From positions 61,544 to 125,543 of the forward strand of contig JBOEHJ010000033.1 in assembly GCA_050633905.1 (NCBI GenBank): a stretch of DNA of 64,000 bases, in the 5' to 3' direction. A model generated the notes under the pieces. It saw only the letters and a list, made by a program, of their open reading frames with translations, had not been told where the DNA came from and ran no database searches. Source of the DNA: JANQPX01 sp050633905 (GTDB lineage Bacteria; Pseudomonadota; Alphaproteobacteria; Geminicoccales; Geminicoccaceae). This document shows positions 8,207-17,742 of this stretch, piece by piece; within the stretch, counting starts at the first letter, position 1; the number at the start of each line of letters is the position of its first letter. The position numbers and the translations under genes are program-made.

Positions 8207-9895
8207 TCATCGATCGTCGCGGGGACGGCTCCTCGCAATAGCGTGGCTCAGTAAAATGACGGGCAAAAGGCCGACCGCAACAATCGCAAGCGCCGGTGTC
8301 GCCGCCTCCGCCAGACGTTCGTCGGAGGCGAACTGATAGACACGAACAGCAAGCGTTTCGACATTGAACGGTCGAACGATCAACGTCGCCGGGAGTTCCT
8401 TTAGAACGTCAACGAAAACGATCACGATGCCGGTCAGTAAGGCGCCACGAAGAAGCGGCAGATGGACTTTGCAGAGCATCCCTCCTTGCCGTTGACCAAG
8501 TGTACGTGCCACATCGTCCAGATGGCGGTTGATCTTGCCAAAGCCCGCTTCGACACTGTTCATGGCGACCGCCATGAACCGGACGATATAGGCAAACATC
8601 AAGCCGGTGATGGTGCCGGTCAGGAAAAGACCGGTACTGATGCCGAAGTGATCCTGCATCCAGCCATTCAATGCGTTGTCGAAGCTTGCGAAGGGGATGA
8701 GGACACCCACCGCGATCACGGTGCCCGGAATAGCATAGCCAAGGGCTGCAATTCTGGAGGCACCGACCATAAGCTTGGTCGGGCGAAGCCGAACCCCGTA
8801 GATCACGAGCACGGCCATGGCGACGGTCAGCAAGGATGCCATCGCGGCCAGGGAAAAGCTGTTCCAGGCAAGTTCCAGGAATGATGTCTGGATGACGCCT
8901 TGGCCCTCTTGCCAACTCATCTGCGCCAAAACCAGTACAGGCAGCATGAAGCCCAGGATGATCGGGCCAAGGCAGGCAAGACTTGCCAGTAGTTTCCAGC
9001 CGGCGCTCAATCGATAGCAGGTAAGCGGCCGCATCGCGGTGGTGTGATCGTAACGCGCCCTTGATCGGCTTTGGCGCTCGATCCAAAGCATGGTCAGGAC
9101 GAACACCATCAGCATCGCGGCTAGCTGAGCGGCCGCAATCGGCTCACCGAGCGCAAACCAAGTGCGATAAATGCCAGCGGTAAAGGTATTGATGCCGAAA
9201 TACTGGACGGTCCCGAAATCCGCCATGGTTTCCATCAACGCCAGCGCCACGCCTCCAACAATCGCGGGGCGAGCCATGGGCACAGCCACCTCGATAAAGT
9301 GCCGCCAGGGGTTGCGGCCGAGCGTGCGGCTGACGTCCAGGAGACAACTCGACTGGCTCAAAAAGGCAGCGCGCGAAAGCAGATAGACATAAGGATAAAG
9401 GACCAGCGTCATCACAAGGGTGGCGCCGCCCAAGGAGCGAATTTCGGGGAACCAATAATCTTGCCGGGTCCAGCCGAAGGTCTCGCGCAAAAGGCTCTGA
9501 ATCGGCCCGGCATATTGCAGAAGATCGGTGTAGGTGTAACCGATGATGTAGGTCGGCACGGCAAAAGGGAGCAGCAAGGCCCATTCAAAGACGCGATGCC
9601 CGGGGAATCGGCACATCGTGACGAGCCAGGCTGTGCCGACGCCAAGGATCGTTACGCCGATCGCAACGCCGGCAGCAAGCGACAAGGTATGGACGATGTA
9701 GCCGACAAGAACGGTCGAGGCGAGATGCTGCCAAACCTCGACATTGGGCAAGAGCAGGCTCGCGAAGACTACGATGACCGGGAACGCAACCAGCGAGGCG
9801 AGTACGAGCGCGAGCGCGCTCCAGCGATCGACCTGGACCACCGTCCAAGCGCGCCTTCTCGGGAAAACTCTTAGATCGTCGACGGTGCTACGCAT
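8207..9895 (-). CDS. Fused ferric-iron-type ABC transporter permease
   Basis: About 562 residues with two similar membrane halves, each carrying a binding-protein-dependent transport signature (for example DVSRTLGRNPWRHFIEVAVP and DDVARTLGQRQGGMLCKVHLPLLRGALLTG). Fused double permeases of this length belong to the FbpB/SfuB/FutB family that imports ferric iron with a periplasmic binding protein and an ATPase. Neither partner gene is adjacent, so it must work with proteins encoded elsewhere, or the substrate may differ. An upstream in-frame TTG at 9922 is an alternative start; neither has a clear ribosome binding site. Confidence 0.88.
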   Translation of the reverse strand: MRSTVDDLRVFPRRRAWTVVQVDRWSALALVLASLVAFPVIVVFASLLLPNVEVWQHLASTVLVGYIVHTLSLAAGVAIGVTILGVGTAWLVTMCRFPGHRVFEWALLLPFAVPTYIIGYTYTDLLQYAGPIQSLLRETFGWTRQDYWFPEIRSLGGATLVMTLVLYPYVYLLSRAAFLSQSSCLLDVSRTLGRNPWRHFIEVAVPMARPAIVGGVALALMETMADFGTVQYFGINTFTAGIYRTWFALGEPIAAAQLAAMLMVFVLTMLWIERQSRSRARYDHTTAMRPLTCYRLSAGWKLLASLACLGPIILGFMLPVLVLAQMSWQEGQGVIQTSFLELAWNSFSLAAMASLLTVAMAVLVIYGVRLRPTKLMVGASRIAALGYAIPGTVIAVGVLIPFASFDNALNGWMQDHFGISTGLFLTGTITGLMFAYIVRFMAVAMNSVEAGFGKINRHLDDVARTLGQRQGGMLCKVHLPLLRGALLTGIVIVFVDVLKELPATLIVRPFNVETLAVRVYQFASDERLAEAATPALAIVAVGLLPVILLSHAIARSRPRDDR

Positions 9896-9922
9896 CAATG
9901 CTGGTGATTGTTCGTTGTCCAA

Positions 9923-10223
9923 ACGCCATCGAACTGATGACGGAGAATATCGTAACTTATTGTAACAACGTCATAAAAATGATCCAACTTTTTAATTCTG
10001 GTGTGGATTGAACCGCCTAGCGACGACTTAAGAATGGTTACAGCTCACGAAGCCGCAAATTTTCGACCTCAGCGCGCCAACCGATCAGCCCCGCCAGGGC
10101 TCCTTGCGGCAGATCTTTGCCAACAACACAAGCCCCTTCCGACAGCGATGAAAGCGTCCAGTTCTAGAGGATAGGCCGTATAATTGGTGGTGGTGCCACG
10201 CTGCGAGCACCTTGTCATCAGCA
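9923..10223. other. Intergenic region with possible coding remnant
   Basis: No intact gene is seen. On the minus strand a short stretch ending near 10040 reads GKDLPQGALAGLIGWRAEVE in one frame before a stop, and an adjacent frame upstream is also open. This could be the decayed tail of an old gene, but I recognise no family. Confidence 0.25.
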
Positions 10224-10889
10224 TCAATCCAGCCAGGCCACGACTCTTGCCGGTGCGCCGTCGGCTGCCGGCACCTTCATGGGCAGACAGCAAAAGTTGA
10301 CGCGTGGTTCTGTCAACGCTTCAGTATGGGTGAGATATTCGATTAGAATGATGCCATTTCGTAGCAAAATATCGTGGCTGACATGTTCTTCGATCGGACG
10401 CACCTCGCCCTTCAACAAGAGCCGGATGCAGTAATCCTGGGGAAAGTCAAAAGCAATGGCCCGAGGCTTTCGCTGAAGAAGCCAGCTTGCGGCCGAACGG
10501 CCAAGAAAGGGTGCGTCCGTCCAGAATTCAGGCGTCGACACCGACCGCTGCTGCCCCCAACAAGTCTTCAGGATGATAATGTCATTGTCGACCAGATGAT
10601 TTGCCTGTTTTGACATGATCTCAGGCGTAATCTCTTCATTCGCGCCGAACGATGAAAGATCGATGACCGCCGCCGTCCCCACGGTTTGTTCAAGGGAGAG
10701 ATCATCGGTGGTCTTGCCGTCGGCAAAAAAATGCCTCGGGCTATCAATATGGGTAAATCCATGGACAGCAAAGCCGAGCCAGGTCACCTGGAAGAGATCA
10801 CCCCTGGAATGCTCGGCAAGAGTACGGCGCTCAACGGGCCAGCGAAAGTGATCCGAGATCGGCATGGTCAGATCGATCAAATCTCTCAT
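10224..10889 (-). CDS. Cyclase family protein (kynurenine formamidase-like)
   Basis: About 221 residues of the cyclase/kynurenine formamidase fold (PF04199), metal-dependent hydrolases. The metal-binding motif HxxTHxDxPxH is intact as HGFTHIDSPRHF (His44 to His54, counted from a GTG one codon upstream). The ATG at 10889 is preferred, with AGGT upstream. It sits 48 bases downstream of a VOC-family gene on the same strand, so the two are probably co-transcribed in a small catabolic unit. No other tryptophan-degradation gene is nearby, so formamidase activity is not proven; related members act on other amides or cyclic substrates. Confidence 0.86.
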   Translation of the reverse strand: MRDLIDLTMPISDHFRWPVERRTLAEHSRGDLFQVTWLGFAVHGFTHIDSPRHFFADGKTTDDLSLEQTVGTAAVIDLSSFGANEEITPEIMSKQANHLVDNDIIILKTCWGQQRSVSTPEFWTDAPFLGRSAASWLLQRKPRAIAFDFPQDYCIRLLLKGEVRPIEEHVSHDILLRNGIILIEYLTHTEALTEPRVNFCCLPMKVPAADGAPARVVAWLD

Positions 10890-10937
10890 CACCTACCTCT
10901 CGTGCACCAGCGACGGACATCAACGTCATCCATTTCC

Positions 10938-11390
10938 TTAGATCGGCACCTCGATAAACTCGACCGAGAGACCATCCGTGCTTTGCAAATACACCACTCT
11001 TCGGCCCTGATTGGGTCCTTGATCGATCGTCACGATCTCGCCGACGGATTTTAGACCATAAGCAGCGCTAGCCTCAACGGCTGCCTCGATATCGGCAACA
11101 TCAAGCGCGATATGCCCGGCACCATCCTGGAATATCTTGGGCAGGGCCTTCCCTCGGTTGGAGGGCGTCTTGTAACGGATGAGCTCGATCCACTGGCCGA
11201 AACCTCTGAGATAAGCAACTTCGATGTCAGCCCCATCAAGACCTGTCATTCCCTGGATGGCCTTGGCGTCGCGTGGCGCCCTGGACGCCAGCTCGAAACC
11301 GAGAAGTTCTTTGAAAAAACTGACCGTGCGATCCAAATCGGACACCACAAAAGCCGTATGATTGAAGCCGTAAACCGTCAAATCGTCCAT
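10938..11390 (-). CDS. VOC family protein (glyoxalase/dioxygenase-like)
   Basis: A 150-residue protein with two beta-alpha-beta-beta-beta repeats of the vicinal oxygen chelate superfamily. Metal-ligand candidates are His near the start (FNHTAFVVSDLDRTVSFF), Glu in WIELIRY, His in GAGHIALDVADIEAA and Glu in LSVEFIEVP. The start at 11390 has a strong GGAGGTG site. It is the first gene of a probable pair with the cyclase-family hydrolase. Members include glyoxalase I, methylmalonyl-CoA epimerase and extradiol dioxygenases; the exact activity is not decidable here. Confidence 0.87.
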   Translation of the reverse strand: MDDLTVYGFNHTAFVVSDLDRTVSFFKELLGFELASRAPRDAKAIQGMTGLDGADIEVAYLRGFGQWIELIRYKTPSNRGKALPKIFQDGAGHIALDVADIEAAVEASAAYGLKSVGEIVTIDQGPNQGRRVVYLQSTDGLSVEFIEVPI

Positions 11391-11710
11391 ACACACCTCC
11401 AATATCGCCTGCCCGCTCCTCGGCAACCGGCGGTCAAGCCGTCGAGACAAGACCTAACCAAGGGGTCCGCCGGTTCAGCACGCTGCCTTCCTGCTGACAC
11501 CCTCCGCCTGGTCGACGTTTTGAAAGGTAGAGGGTCGTGCAGAGAGCCAGGAAGTCGGTTCCCCCCGGACATCTAGCTGCAACAGTAGAGCCTTTTGAGA
11601 TCAATGATATCCTCCTCGGCTATGAGGCGCATTTTTTGTTAAGCGTTAAACCTAAGTGAACCTTTGATCGTTAAACTTGCTCCCAGAACCGATCATAGGG
11701 ACGGCAAGAT
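11391..11710. other. Divergent intergenic region
   Basis: The region separates the VOC/cyclase pair from the HerA-like gene. No gene or convincing regulatory site is seen apart from a repeated GTTAA(A/G)C-type motif near 11640-11675, close to where the HerA promoter would lie. The right end is AT-rich. Confidence 0.4.
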
Positions 11711-14179
11711 ATGCGACTTAATCCTTTCTCAGGTGCTTTTGGCAAGAGACGTGCTGAAAAGGATGAGGAGCAACGGCATCAGATAGATACCTCGTCGGCC
11801 GTCCGGGCATTGAGCGAGGAGGGGCCGACACCGACCAACGATCCCATGGAAGCGCTTCGCGATATCAAACGCTTCGGCTTTGCCAAACGTCCGGACGGCA
11901 GCTTGATCAAGACGTCCGACTTGGATGGATGGCAGGATAACGGCCCTGAGGAGAAGACATCCCCAGGTGATCATGTTAAGCGCCACTGGGAAACATCAAC
12001 CACCCAAGCCCGCGCACTAATCCCCGTCCCTGACCACGATCCTGTGACAGACCAACCGGATGGGACCTTCAGACTAGCACGTCGCCTGCGGCCATCCTCT
12101 CGCCGAGAGGTCAACAGTGCCGCCTCGGATAACGCCTCTCCCAAGCGTTTAGTGGAGGCGGAAGCGTTGCTCGCTCAGTCACGAGTCGACAGCCAACCAC
12201 TCGAGCAAACAAACCTGTCTCCTCTTCCGCTACCTTCGCCTTCAGATGATCGCCATGCTCCGGACGATGAAGCCCAACAAGATGGCCCCTTGAAGCGAAC
12301 AGCTCATACCGAACGCCTTCGCGCCGAATTGGAGGAGGATGACAGCACAACGTCTGCGGCACCACCCACGACATCGTCGTCGTTAGATACAAGTGATGGT
12401 TGGAAGGCTACCCCAAAACCGAATGGTGCAAATCTCAAGAGCTCGCTGCTCCATCCTGAAGTCCCTGCCATAGCGCCCCCAAATGCGATCGATGTTGACC
12501 CGGTGACCCAGACGCCTGACCGGACTGTAGGCGTTACCGATAGCCAGAACGCCCATCAGAGGGAGAACGAACACGGCATGGATGTGGTCGACGGCTTCGA
12601 CGATGTCGCCGTCACGATCGGTCGTGTTGTATCGATCCGTGGTTCGGTCGTCTGGGGGGCATTGTTCGATGGCACCGGCGGAGAAGCATCAAAGGCAGCC
12701 CGTATGGGAACGTTGGTCTCGATGCTTGGTCCCCGGTCCCGGGTTTTTGGGATCGTCAACAGCCTGCAACGGGAACAGCAAGCCGGCGCTACGCTATCCG
12801 AGCGCACAGTGTTCGAAATCCAGGTCCTAGGCGAAATCGCCGATAGTGAAGACGGTTTCCAGAGGGGGGTTTCGAGCTATCCGCCGCTGGATGCGCCCAT
12901 CACCACGGTCACCCAACAGGACATTGCGACGATCTATGCGCGCCCCAAAACGTCGAATGTCCATATCGGCCAGCTTCGCCACAACCCCAAGGTTCCTGCC
13001 TTCGCGCTTACTGACAACCTGCTGGGCAAGCATTTCGCCGTCCTCGGTACCACCGGGTCAGGAAAGTCTTGCGCTGTCACCGTCATCCTGCAATCCATTC
13101 TCAAGCAGCATCCGCTCGGTCATATCGTTCTGCTCGACCCTCACAATGAATACGGCCCGGCATTCCATGATCATGCTGAGCTTCTCAATCCCGGCAATCT
13201 GCAGCTACCTTACTGGCTCCTGAACTTCGAAGAAATTTCCCATATCCTGCTTGGTGATACGTCCAAGGATTATCAAGACGCACAGAGCGCCTTGCTCAAA
13301 GACGCGATCATTCACGCCAAACGCCTCTTCGCAGGCGATACCGACGGCGATAGTCAGATCACCGTGGATACGCCTGTGCCCTACCGCCTGTCCGATCTGG
13401 TGACCAAACTCAAAGATGGCATGGGTATGTTGAACAAGGCGGATGGCGCTTCGCGCTATCTTGGCCTGATCAACAAGATCGAGAATCTTCGCGCCGACAA
13501 ACGTTACGCCTTCATGTTCCAAAGTCTTACGGTCAAGGACAATATGGAGCAAATTCTGGCGCAAATGCTGCGCATTCCCACTAAGGGGAAACCACTCACC
13601 ATCATCGACATCTCAGGTCTACCATCAGAGATCGTCGATGTTGTCGTCTCAACCCTCTTCCGTCTGACCTTCGAGCTCGCAGTCTGGAGCGAGCGTGGGA
13701 AAGCACCGCCTGTTCTACTGGTCTGCGAGGAGGCCCATCGTTACGTCCCCGAAGAGGCTGGCGTCGGCTTCGCACCGACCAAACGCGTGATCTCGCGCAT
13801 TGCCAAAGAGGGGCGAAAATATGGCGTCACCCTTTGTCTCGTCAGCCAGCGACCATCAGAACTCGCGCTGAATTCACTTGCGCAATGCAATACGGTATTC
13901 GCTCTTCGGCTTAGCAACGAACATGATCAAGCCTTCGTCGGTAGAGCCCTTTCGGAAAACTCTCGTTGGCTGGTCGATAGTCTCCCTTCCCTCAACACGC
14001 AGGAAGCCGTGGTCGTTGGGGATGGTGTTACCGTGCCGGTTCATATCAGGTTTAACGATCTTGATGCCGACCGGCGCCCAGCAAGCCATAACCCCTCCTT
14101 TTCGGAAAGCTGGCAGCAGGAAACTGACGATGCCTTTCTTCTCCGCGCGATCGATCGCTGGCGTCGCCAATCGCGATAG
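11711..14179 (+). CDS. HerA-like ATPase with long disordered N-terminus
   Basis: An 822-residue HerA/FtsK-type ATPase (DUF87). The first 295 or so residues are polar, Pro/Ser/Asp/Glu-rich and probably disordered. A HAS-barrel-like segment begins near 299 (VAVTIGRVVSIRGSVV). The Walker A motif GTTGSGKS is at 446-453 and Walker B (VLLVCEEAHRYVP) at about 667-679, with an arginine-rich segment FAPTKRVISRIAKEGRKYG after it. HerA proteins form hexameric DNA-translocating motors, usually with the nuclease NurA or with defence partners. None is next to this gene, which stands alone. The ATG has AGGGA upstream. The long head is unusual for the family. Confidence 0.88.
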   Translation: MRLNPFSGAFGKRRAEKDEEQRHQIDTSSAVRALSEEGPTPTNDPMEALRDIKRFGFAKRPDGSLIKTSDLDGWQDNGPEEKTSPGDHVKRHWETSTTQARALIPVPDHDPVTDQPDGTFRLARRLRPSSRREVNSAASDNASPKRLVEAEALLAQSRVDSQPLEQTNLSPLPLPSPSDDRHAPDDEAQQDGPLKRTAHTERLRAELEEDDSTTSAAPPTTSSSLDTSDGWKATPKPNGANLKSSLLHPEVPAIAPPNAIDVDPVTQTPDRTVGVTDSQNAHQRENEHGMDVVDGFDDVAVTIGRVVSIRGSVVWGALFDGTGGEASKAARMGTLVSMLGPRSRVFGIVNSLQREQQAGATLSERTVFEIQVLGEIADSEDGFQRGVSSYPPLDAPITTVTQQDIATIYARPKTSNVHIGQLRHNPKVPAFALTDNLLGKHFAVLGTTGSGKSCAVTVILQSILKQHPLGHIVLLDPHNEYGPAFHDHAELLNPGNLQLPYWLLNFEEISHILLGDTSKDYQDAQSALLKDAIIHAKRLFAGDTDGDSQITVDTPVPYRLSDLVTKLKDGMGMLNKADGASRYLGLINKIENLRADKRYAFMFQSLTVKDNMEQILAQMLRIPTKGKPLTIIDISGLPSEIVDVVVSTLFRLTFELAVWSERGKAPPVLLVCEEAHRYVPEEAGVGFAPTKRVISRIAKEGRKYGVTLCLVSQRPSELALNSLAQCNTVFALRLSNEHDQAFVGRALSENSRWLVDSLPSLNTQEAVVVGDGVTVPVHIRFNDLDADRRPASHNPSFSESWQQETDDAFLLRAIDRWRRQSR

Positions 14180-14396
14180 AATCGGCATTTTCCGAAGTCG
14201 ATCGGCCCGACCGCCCCATATCGTGTAATCCAGTGAGTGGCTCAGTGGAGAGGTGGGCTGGCGTTGCGTGGCCTTGCAACGGGGAAGCTCTAACAGCGTG
14301 CCTTCAACGAGTACATCCGTTGCGAACGTCGAAAACTTGGACGCATCTCGTCAATCCTGGCTATTGCGGTGGGCCACAAATGACGCGGACACTCCA

Positions 14397-14825
14397 CTAG
14401 ATAACGGAAGTCTTGGTCTCGTAAGAGTTGCCGCGAAAAAGGGCGATGTCGCGCCCATCATCGGTGGCGATCTTGACGTCATAGACCCCTGTGCGTCGTG
14501 TGCGGCTTTCTTCACTAGCGGTAGCGATCAGTACATCACCTAAGCGAGCTGGCGCGATGAAGGTGATCTGAGCCGCGAGTGCCACGGTCGCTCGATTGCC
14601 GGCATTACAGGCAAAAGCGAAGGCGCTATCGGCAAGGGTAAAGATAAAGCCGCCATGGCAGGAATTATGACCGTTGATCATGTCCTGCCGTACGGTCATG
14701 GAACAGCGTGAACAACCCGGGCTAATCGCGTCGACCTGGATACCAAGCCCCCGGGAGGCATCGTCACAGCCGTACATGGCATCCTTAACCGCTTCCGCGA
14801 GGGCTTGGGTGTCAATATCAGGCAT
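14397..14825 (-). CDS. paaI: Phenylacetate pathway thioesterase PaaI
   Basis: A 142-residue hotdog-fold acyl-CoA thioesterase. The segment MINGHNSCHGGFIFTLADSA is nearly diagnostic of PaaI and contains the catalytic Asp and the active-site HGG. PaaI hydrolyses stalled CoA thioesters in aerobic phenylacetate breakdown. It lies directly downstream of paaG on the same strand, with paaG ending 42 bases before this start. The start at 14825 is chosen because the longer frame would overlap paaG. The rest of the paa cluster (paaABCDE, paaZ, paaK) is not in the window. Confidence 0.93.
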   Translation of the reverse strand: MPDIDTQALAEAVKDAMYGCDDASRGLGIQVDAISPGCSRCSMTVRQDMINGHNSCHGGFIFTLADSAFAFACNAGNRATVALAAQITFIAPARLGDVLIATASEESRTRRTGVYDVKIATDDGRDIALFRGNSYETKTSVI

Positions 14826-14866
14826 GATTCTTCGCCATCCAAGAAGGTCCTTGAAACGGGTTTTGC

Positions 14867-15649
14867 TTAGCGCCCCTTGAAACAAGCGGGCCGCCGCTCG
14901 AGAAAGGCGCTAACACCCTCACGATAATCCTCGGTCATCCCGGCCTCACGCTGCAGATCGCGTTCCAGATCCAATTGCTGATCAAGATCGTTCGAGGCCG
15001 AGGCATTCATCGCGCGCTTGATGAACCCTAACCCGAGGGTAGGCTGCCTTGCCAGATGCAGCGCCAGTGTTCCAGCCACGTTCATTAGTTGATCATCATC
15101 CACGACATCCCAGATGAGCCCCCAATCGGCGGCCTTTTCCGCGCCGATCTTCTCACCGAGCATGGCCATACCCATTGCCCGCGCAGAGCCCACCAGTCTT
15201 GGTAGCATGAATGACCCCCCAGCATCTGGCACCAGGCCAAGCTTGACGAAAGCCTGAATGAAGCTCGCCGAACGCGCAGCGATCACGATATCGCAAGCGA
15301 GCGCAAGATTCGCGCCGGCTCCCGCAGCAACGCCATTGACGGCGCAGACGACCGGCCGCTCGAGCTTGCGCAAGCGCCGTATCAGAGGGTTGTATAGGCG
15401 ATCCAGCCCATCACCGAGATCAGGCTTTTCTAAACCGATACGATCATTCAAATCCTGCCCGGCGCAAAAACCACGTCCAGCCCCCGTCAGGAGAACGGCA
15501 CGAATAGCGCGATCCAGCTCAATACGATCGAGCAATTGAGTGAGCTCGCCATGCATAGTTTCGTTAAATGCATTCAGCTTTTCCGGTCGATTTAGCGTGA
15601 TGGTCGCCACACCATCACTCAATTGCGCAAGAATGGTCTGTTGGTTCAC
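14867..15649 (-). CDS. paaG: 2-(1,2-epoxy-1,2-dihydrophenyl)acetyl-CoA isomerase
   Basis: A 260-residue crotonase-fold enzyme. GAGRGFCAGQDLNDR and NGVAAGAGANLALACDIV give the oxyanion-hole residues, and SFIQAFVKLGLVPDAGGSF matches PaaG, which isomerises the ring epoxide to the oxepin in phenylacetate degradation. The start is a GTG with GGAGG upstream. It forms a two-gene unit with paaI. A generic enoyl-CoA hydratase is possible, but the paaI neighbour and sequence favour PaaG. Confidence 0.9.
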   Translation of the reverse strand: MNQQTILAQLSDGVATITLNRPEKLNAFNETMHGELTQLLDRIELDRAIRAVLLTGAGRGFCAGQDLNDRIGLEKPDLGDGLDRLYNPLIRRLRKLERPVVCAVNGVAAGAGANLALACDIVIAARSASFIQAFVKLGLVPDAGGSFMLPRLVGSARAMGMAMLGEKIGAEKAADWGLIWDVVDDDQLMNVAGTLALHLARQPTLGLGFIKRAMNASASNDLDQQLDLERDLQREAGMTEDYREGVSAFLERRPACFKGR

Positions 15650-15859
15650 TAATCGACCTCCCTGTTTTTTTATGAGACCGCAGCACGAAGAGCCATCGAC
15701 GCGACATCACCCCCGGATCCACACTCAAATCGCGGTTATTTTACCCGAAAGAGGCCACCTTCCTAACATGATTACTCTTGTCATCCGATGCATGAACAAC
15801 GATGAAATATCCTTACTCCATTTGCCTCTTGATCCCAGCTAGACCAGCACAGCATCTTA

Positions 15860-16801
15860 ATGGAACAACAACGCCTCGCAATGACCCGACAACGTCCGAT
15901 CAAGCATTGGCTTCTTCTTTTTGTCATCGTCGTCTTGTGGGGCAGCGCTTTCGGCCTAACCGAAATTGCGATCACATCGTTCACGCCAATGGCTTTGGTC
16001 ACCGGCCGGCTTATTTTGGCGGCCATCGTCCTGACCTTGATCGTCTGGTTACGTGGGCAAAGGCTGCCTCGATCGGCTCGATTTTGGCTTTTCAGTCTAG
16101 CCTTGGCCATTGCGGGTAATTGCTTACCTTTCTGGCTGATCACCCGGGCCCAATTGACTATCGACAGCGGCCTTGCAGGTATTTTGATGTCCGTTATGCC
16201 GCTTTCGACATTGCTACTCGCCCATCTGTTCGTTGCTGGAGAACAGCTTAACCGTTATAAGCTGGCTGGATGCTTCATCGGCTTGGCGGGCCTCATTGTC
16301 TTGATCGGCCCGGAAGCGCTCTTGGAACTTAATGGTCAAGGCACGGTGCTCTTAGCCGAACTTGCCACGCTATTTGCTGCCTTCTGCTACGCCGCCAATG
16401 CCATAATCGCCCGCCATCGTCCGACTTTCGACCCTATTACAGCCGCAGCCGGCACCATGATTGTTGGCGCGGCGTTGATGGTGCCGTTGGGCGCAGCGGC
16501 CCTTCCACTACAGATCACCAATGCGTCGGGTCAGGCCTTGGCGGCCGCCATCGCTCTTGCCATGATGGCGAGTGCGCTGGCCCCTGTTGTGTTCTATCAG
16601 CTGATCACCCTCGCCGGACCAAGTTTCGTTGCCTTTCTTAACTATCTGATTCCTGTTTGGGCGGTTGTTATCGGGGTGGTGTTGTTTGGGGAGCAGCCGA
16701 GATGGACCAGCCTCCTTGCGCTTGTCATCATTCTCATCGGCCTGGCAACCAGCGAGCGAGACTGGCGCCGATCGACGGTGATCGACAGCCAATCCTCATG
16801 A
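15860..16801 (+). CDS. DMT superfamily (EamA) transporter
   Basis: A 313-residue inner-membrane protein with ten hydrophobic helices arranged as two EamA repeats. The first helix contains WGSAFGLTEIAI and the C-terminal repeat ends with a helix and short basic tail, as in RhtA/YdcZ-type exporters. The substrate is unknown. It is followed 22 bases later by an alpha/beta hydrolase on the same strand, so the two are probably co-transcribed. An ATG seven codons downstream (15881) is an alternative start. Confidence 0.9.
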   Translation: MEQQRLAMTRQRPIKHWLLLFVIVVLWGSAFGLTEIAITSFTPMALVTGRLILAAIVLTLIVWLRGQRLPRSARFWLFSLALAIAGNCLPFWLITRAQLTIDSGLAGILMSVMPLSTLLLAHLFVAGEQLNRYKLAGCFIGLAGLIVLIGPEALLELNGQGTVLLAELATLFAAFCYAANAIIARHRPTFDPITAAAGTMIVGAALMVPLGAAALPLQITNASGQALAAAIALAMMASALAPVVFYQLITLAGPSFVAFLNYLIPVWAVVIGVVLFGEQPRWTSLLALVIILIGLATSERDWRRSTVIDSQSS

Positions 16802-16823
16802 TGCGCTAGAAAAGGAAAAGAAG

Positions 16824-17621
16824 TTGAGCCATTGGATAGCCTTTCAGATCGCCGGAGACGAAGGCGCTGCTGTGATTTTCCTACATGGGGTCGGTGGCGA
16901 TGCCGAACAATGGCGGCCACAACTCGACTTCTTCTCACCCCGATATCGGGCAATCGCCTGGGACATGCCGGGCTATGGCGATTCCGCACCTTTGAAAGAG
17001 ATGACGATCGATGCGCTCGTCGATGCCGTTGAAACCCTTTTCGACCGCCTCTCGATCAAGCGGGCGCATTTGGTTGGCCGCTCATTGGGCGGCGTCATCG
17101 CCCAGGCTTTTGCCAGGAAGCATTCGGATCGACTGGGTTCACTCACCTTGGTGGCGACCAGCACCGCCTTCGGTCAGCACGCCAAAAGCGAGATTGATGA
17201 CGCTTGGCGGCAACGCTTCATTGAACAGCGGCTTGGCGCGCTCGATCGAGGCGCTTCTCTCACCGAGCTCGCTCCGAGGATCATTAAAGAGCTGATCGGC
17301 GACCAGCCTGATCCGAAAGGCCTTGAACAAGCAATTTTGAGCATGGCTGCTCTCTCTGAAAACAGCTATCGCGCAGCAGTCAACTGTCTGGTGAGCTTCG
17401 ATCAGATGGCGGGTCTCGCCGAAATCGAAACGCCGACACTGCTGATTGCGGGCGAAAAAGATCCCTTAACGCCGCCGGATGCGATGATGAGAATGGCTGA
17501 GGCCATGCCAACATCCAGCCTTGAAATCTTGCCTAGCGCTGGACACCTCGCCAACCTCGAGCAACCCGCCGCCTTCAATCTGGCCCTCGATCATTTCCTG
17601 CAAAGCCTCGTTTTGCATTAG
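16824..17621 (+). CDS. Alpha/beta fold hydrolase
   Basis: A 265-residue hydrolase. The oxyanion-loop motif HGVGG (21-25), nucleophile elbow GRSLGG (Ser87), acid in AGEKDPLTPPD and catalytic His in SAGHLANLEQP are all present. The TTG start has AGGAAAAG upstream. The overall form resembles 3-oxoadipate enol-lactonase and related C-C bond or ester hydrolases, and a CoA-transferase and thiolase for the beta-ketoadipate route lie elsewhere in the window. Similarity alone does not fix the substrate, so no gene symbol is given. Confidence 0.9.
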   Translation: MSHWIAFQIAGDEGAAVIFLHGVGGDAEQWRPQLDFFSPRYRAIAWDMPGYGDSAPLKEMTIDALVDAVETLFDRLSIKRAHLVGRSLGGVIAQAFARKHSDRLGSLTLVATSTAFGQHAKSEIDDAWRQRFIEQRLGALDRGASLTELAPRIIKELIGDQPDPKGLEQAILSMAALSENSYRAAVNCLVSFDQMAGLAEIETPTLLIAGEKDPLTPPDAMMRMAEAMPTSSLEILPSAGHLANLEQPAAFNLALDHFLQSLVLH

Positions 17622-17742
17622 GGAAGATTTTCCAACTTTGCCGGCGCCAAGTTGCTGCCTCGCAGAGCCAGCCGATAGGTCAGCAACATTGCATTCGGAT
17701 GAGGCATGGGCGTAGATAGTGACCATATTCAGTCAAGAAAAA

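Noticed and set aside
10069..10293. 74-codon minus-strand frame after the cyclase-family gene
   Set aside because: Starts inside the cyclase gene in another frame, has odd composition and no recognised family; kept only as a possible coding remnant.
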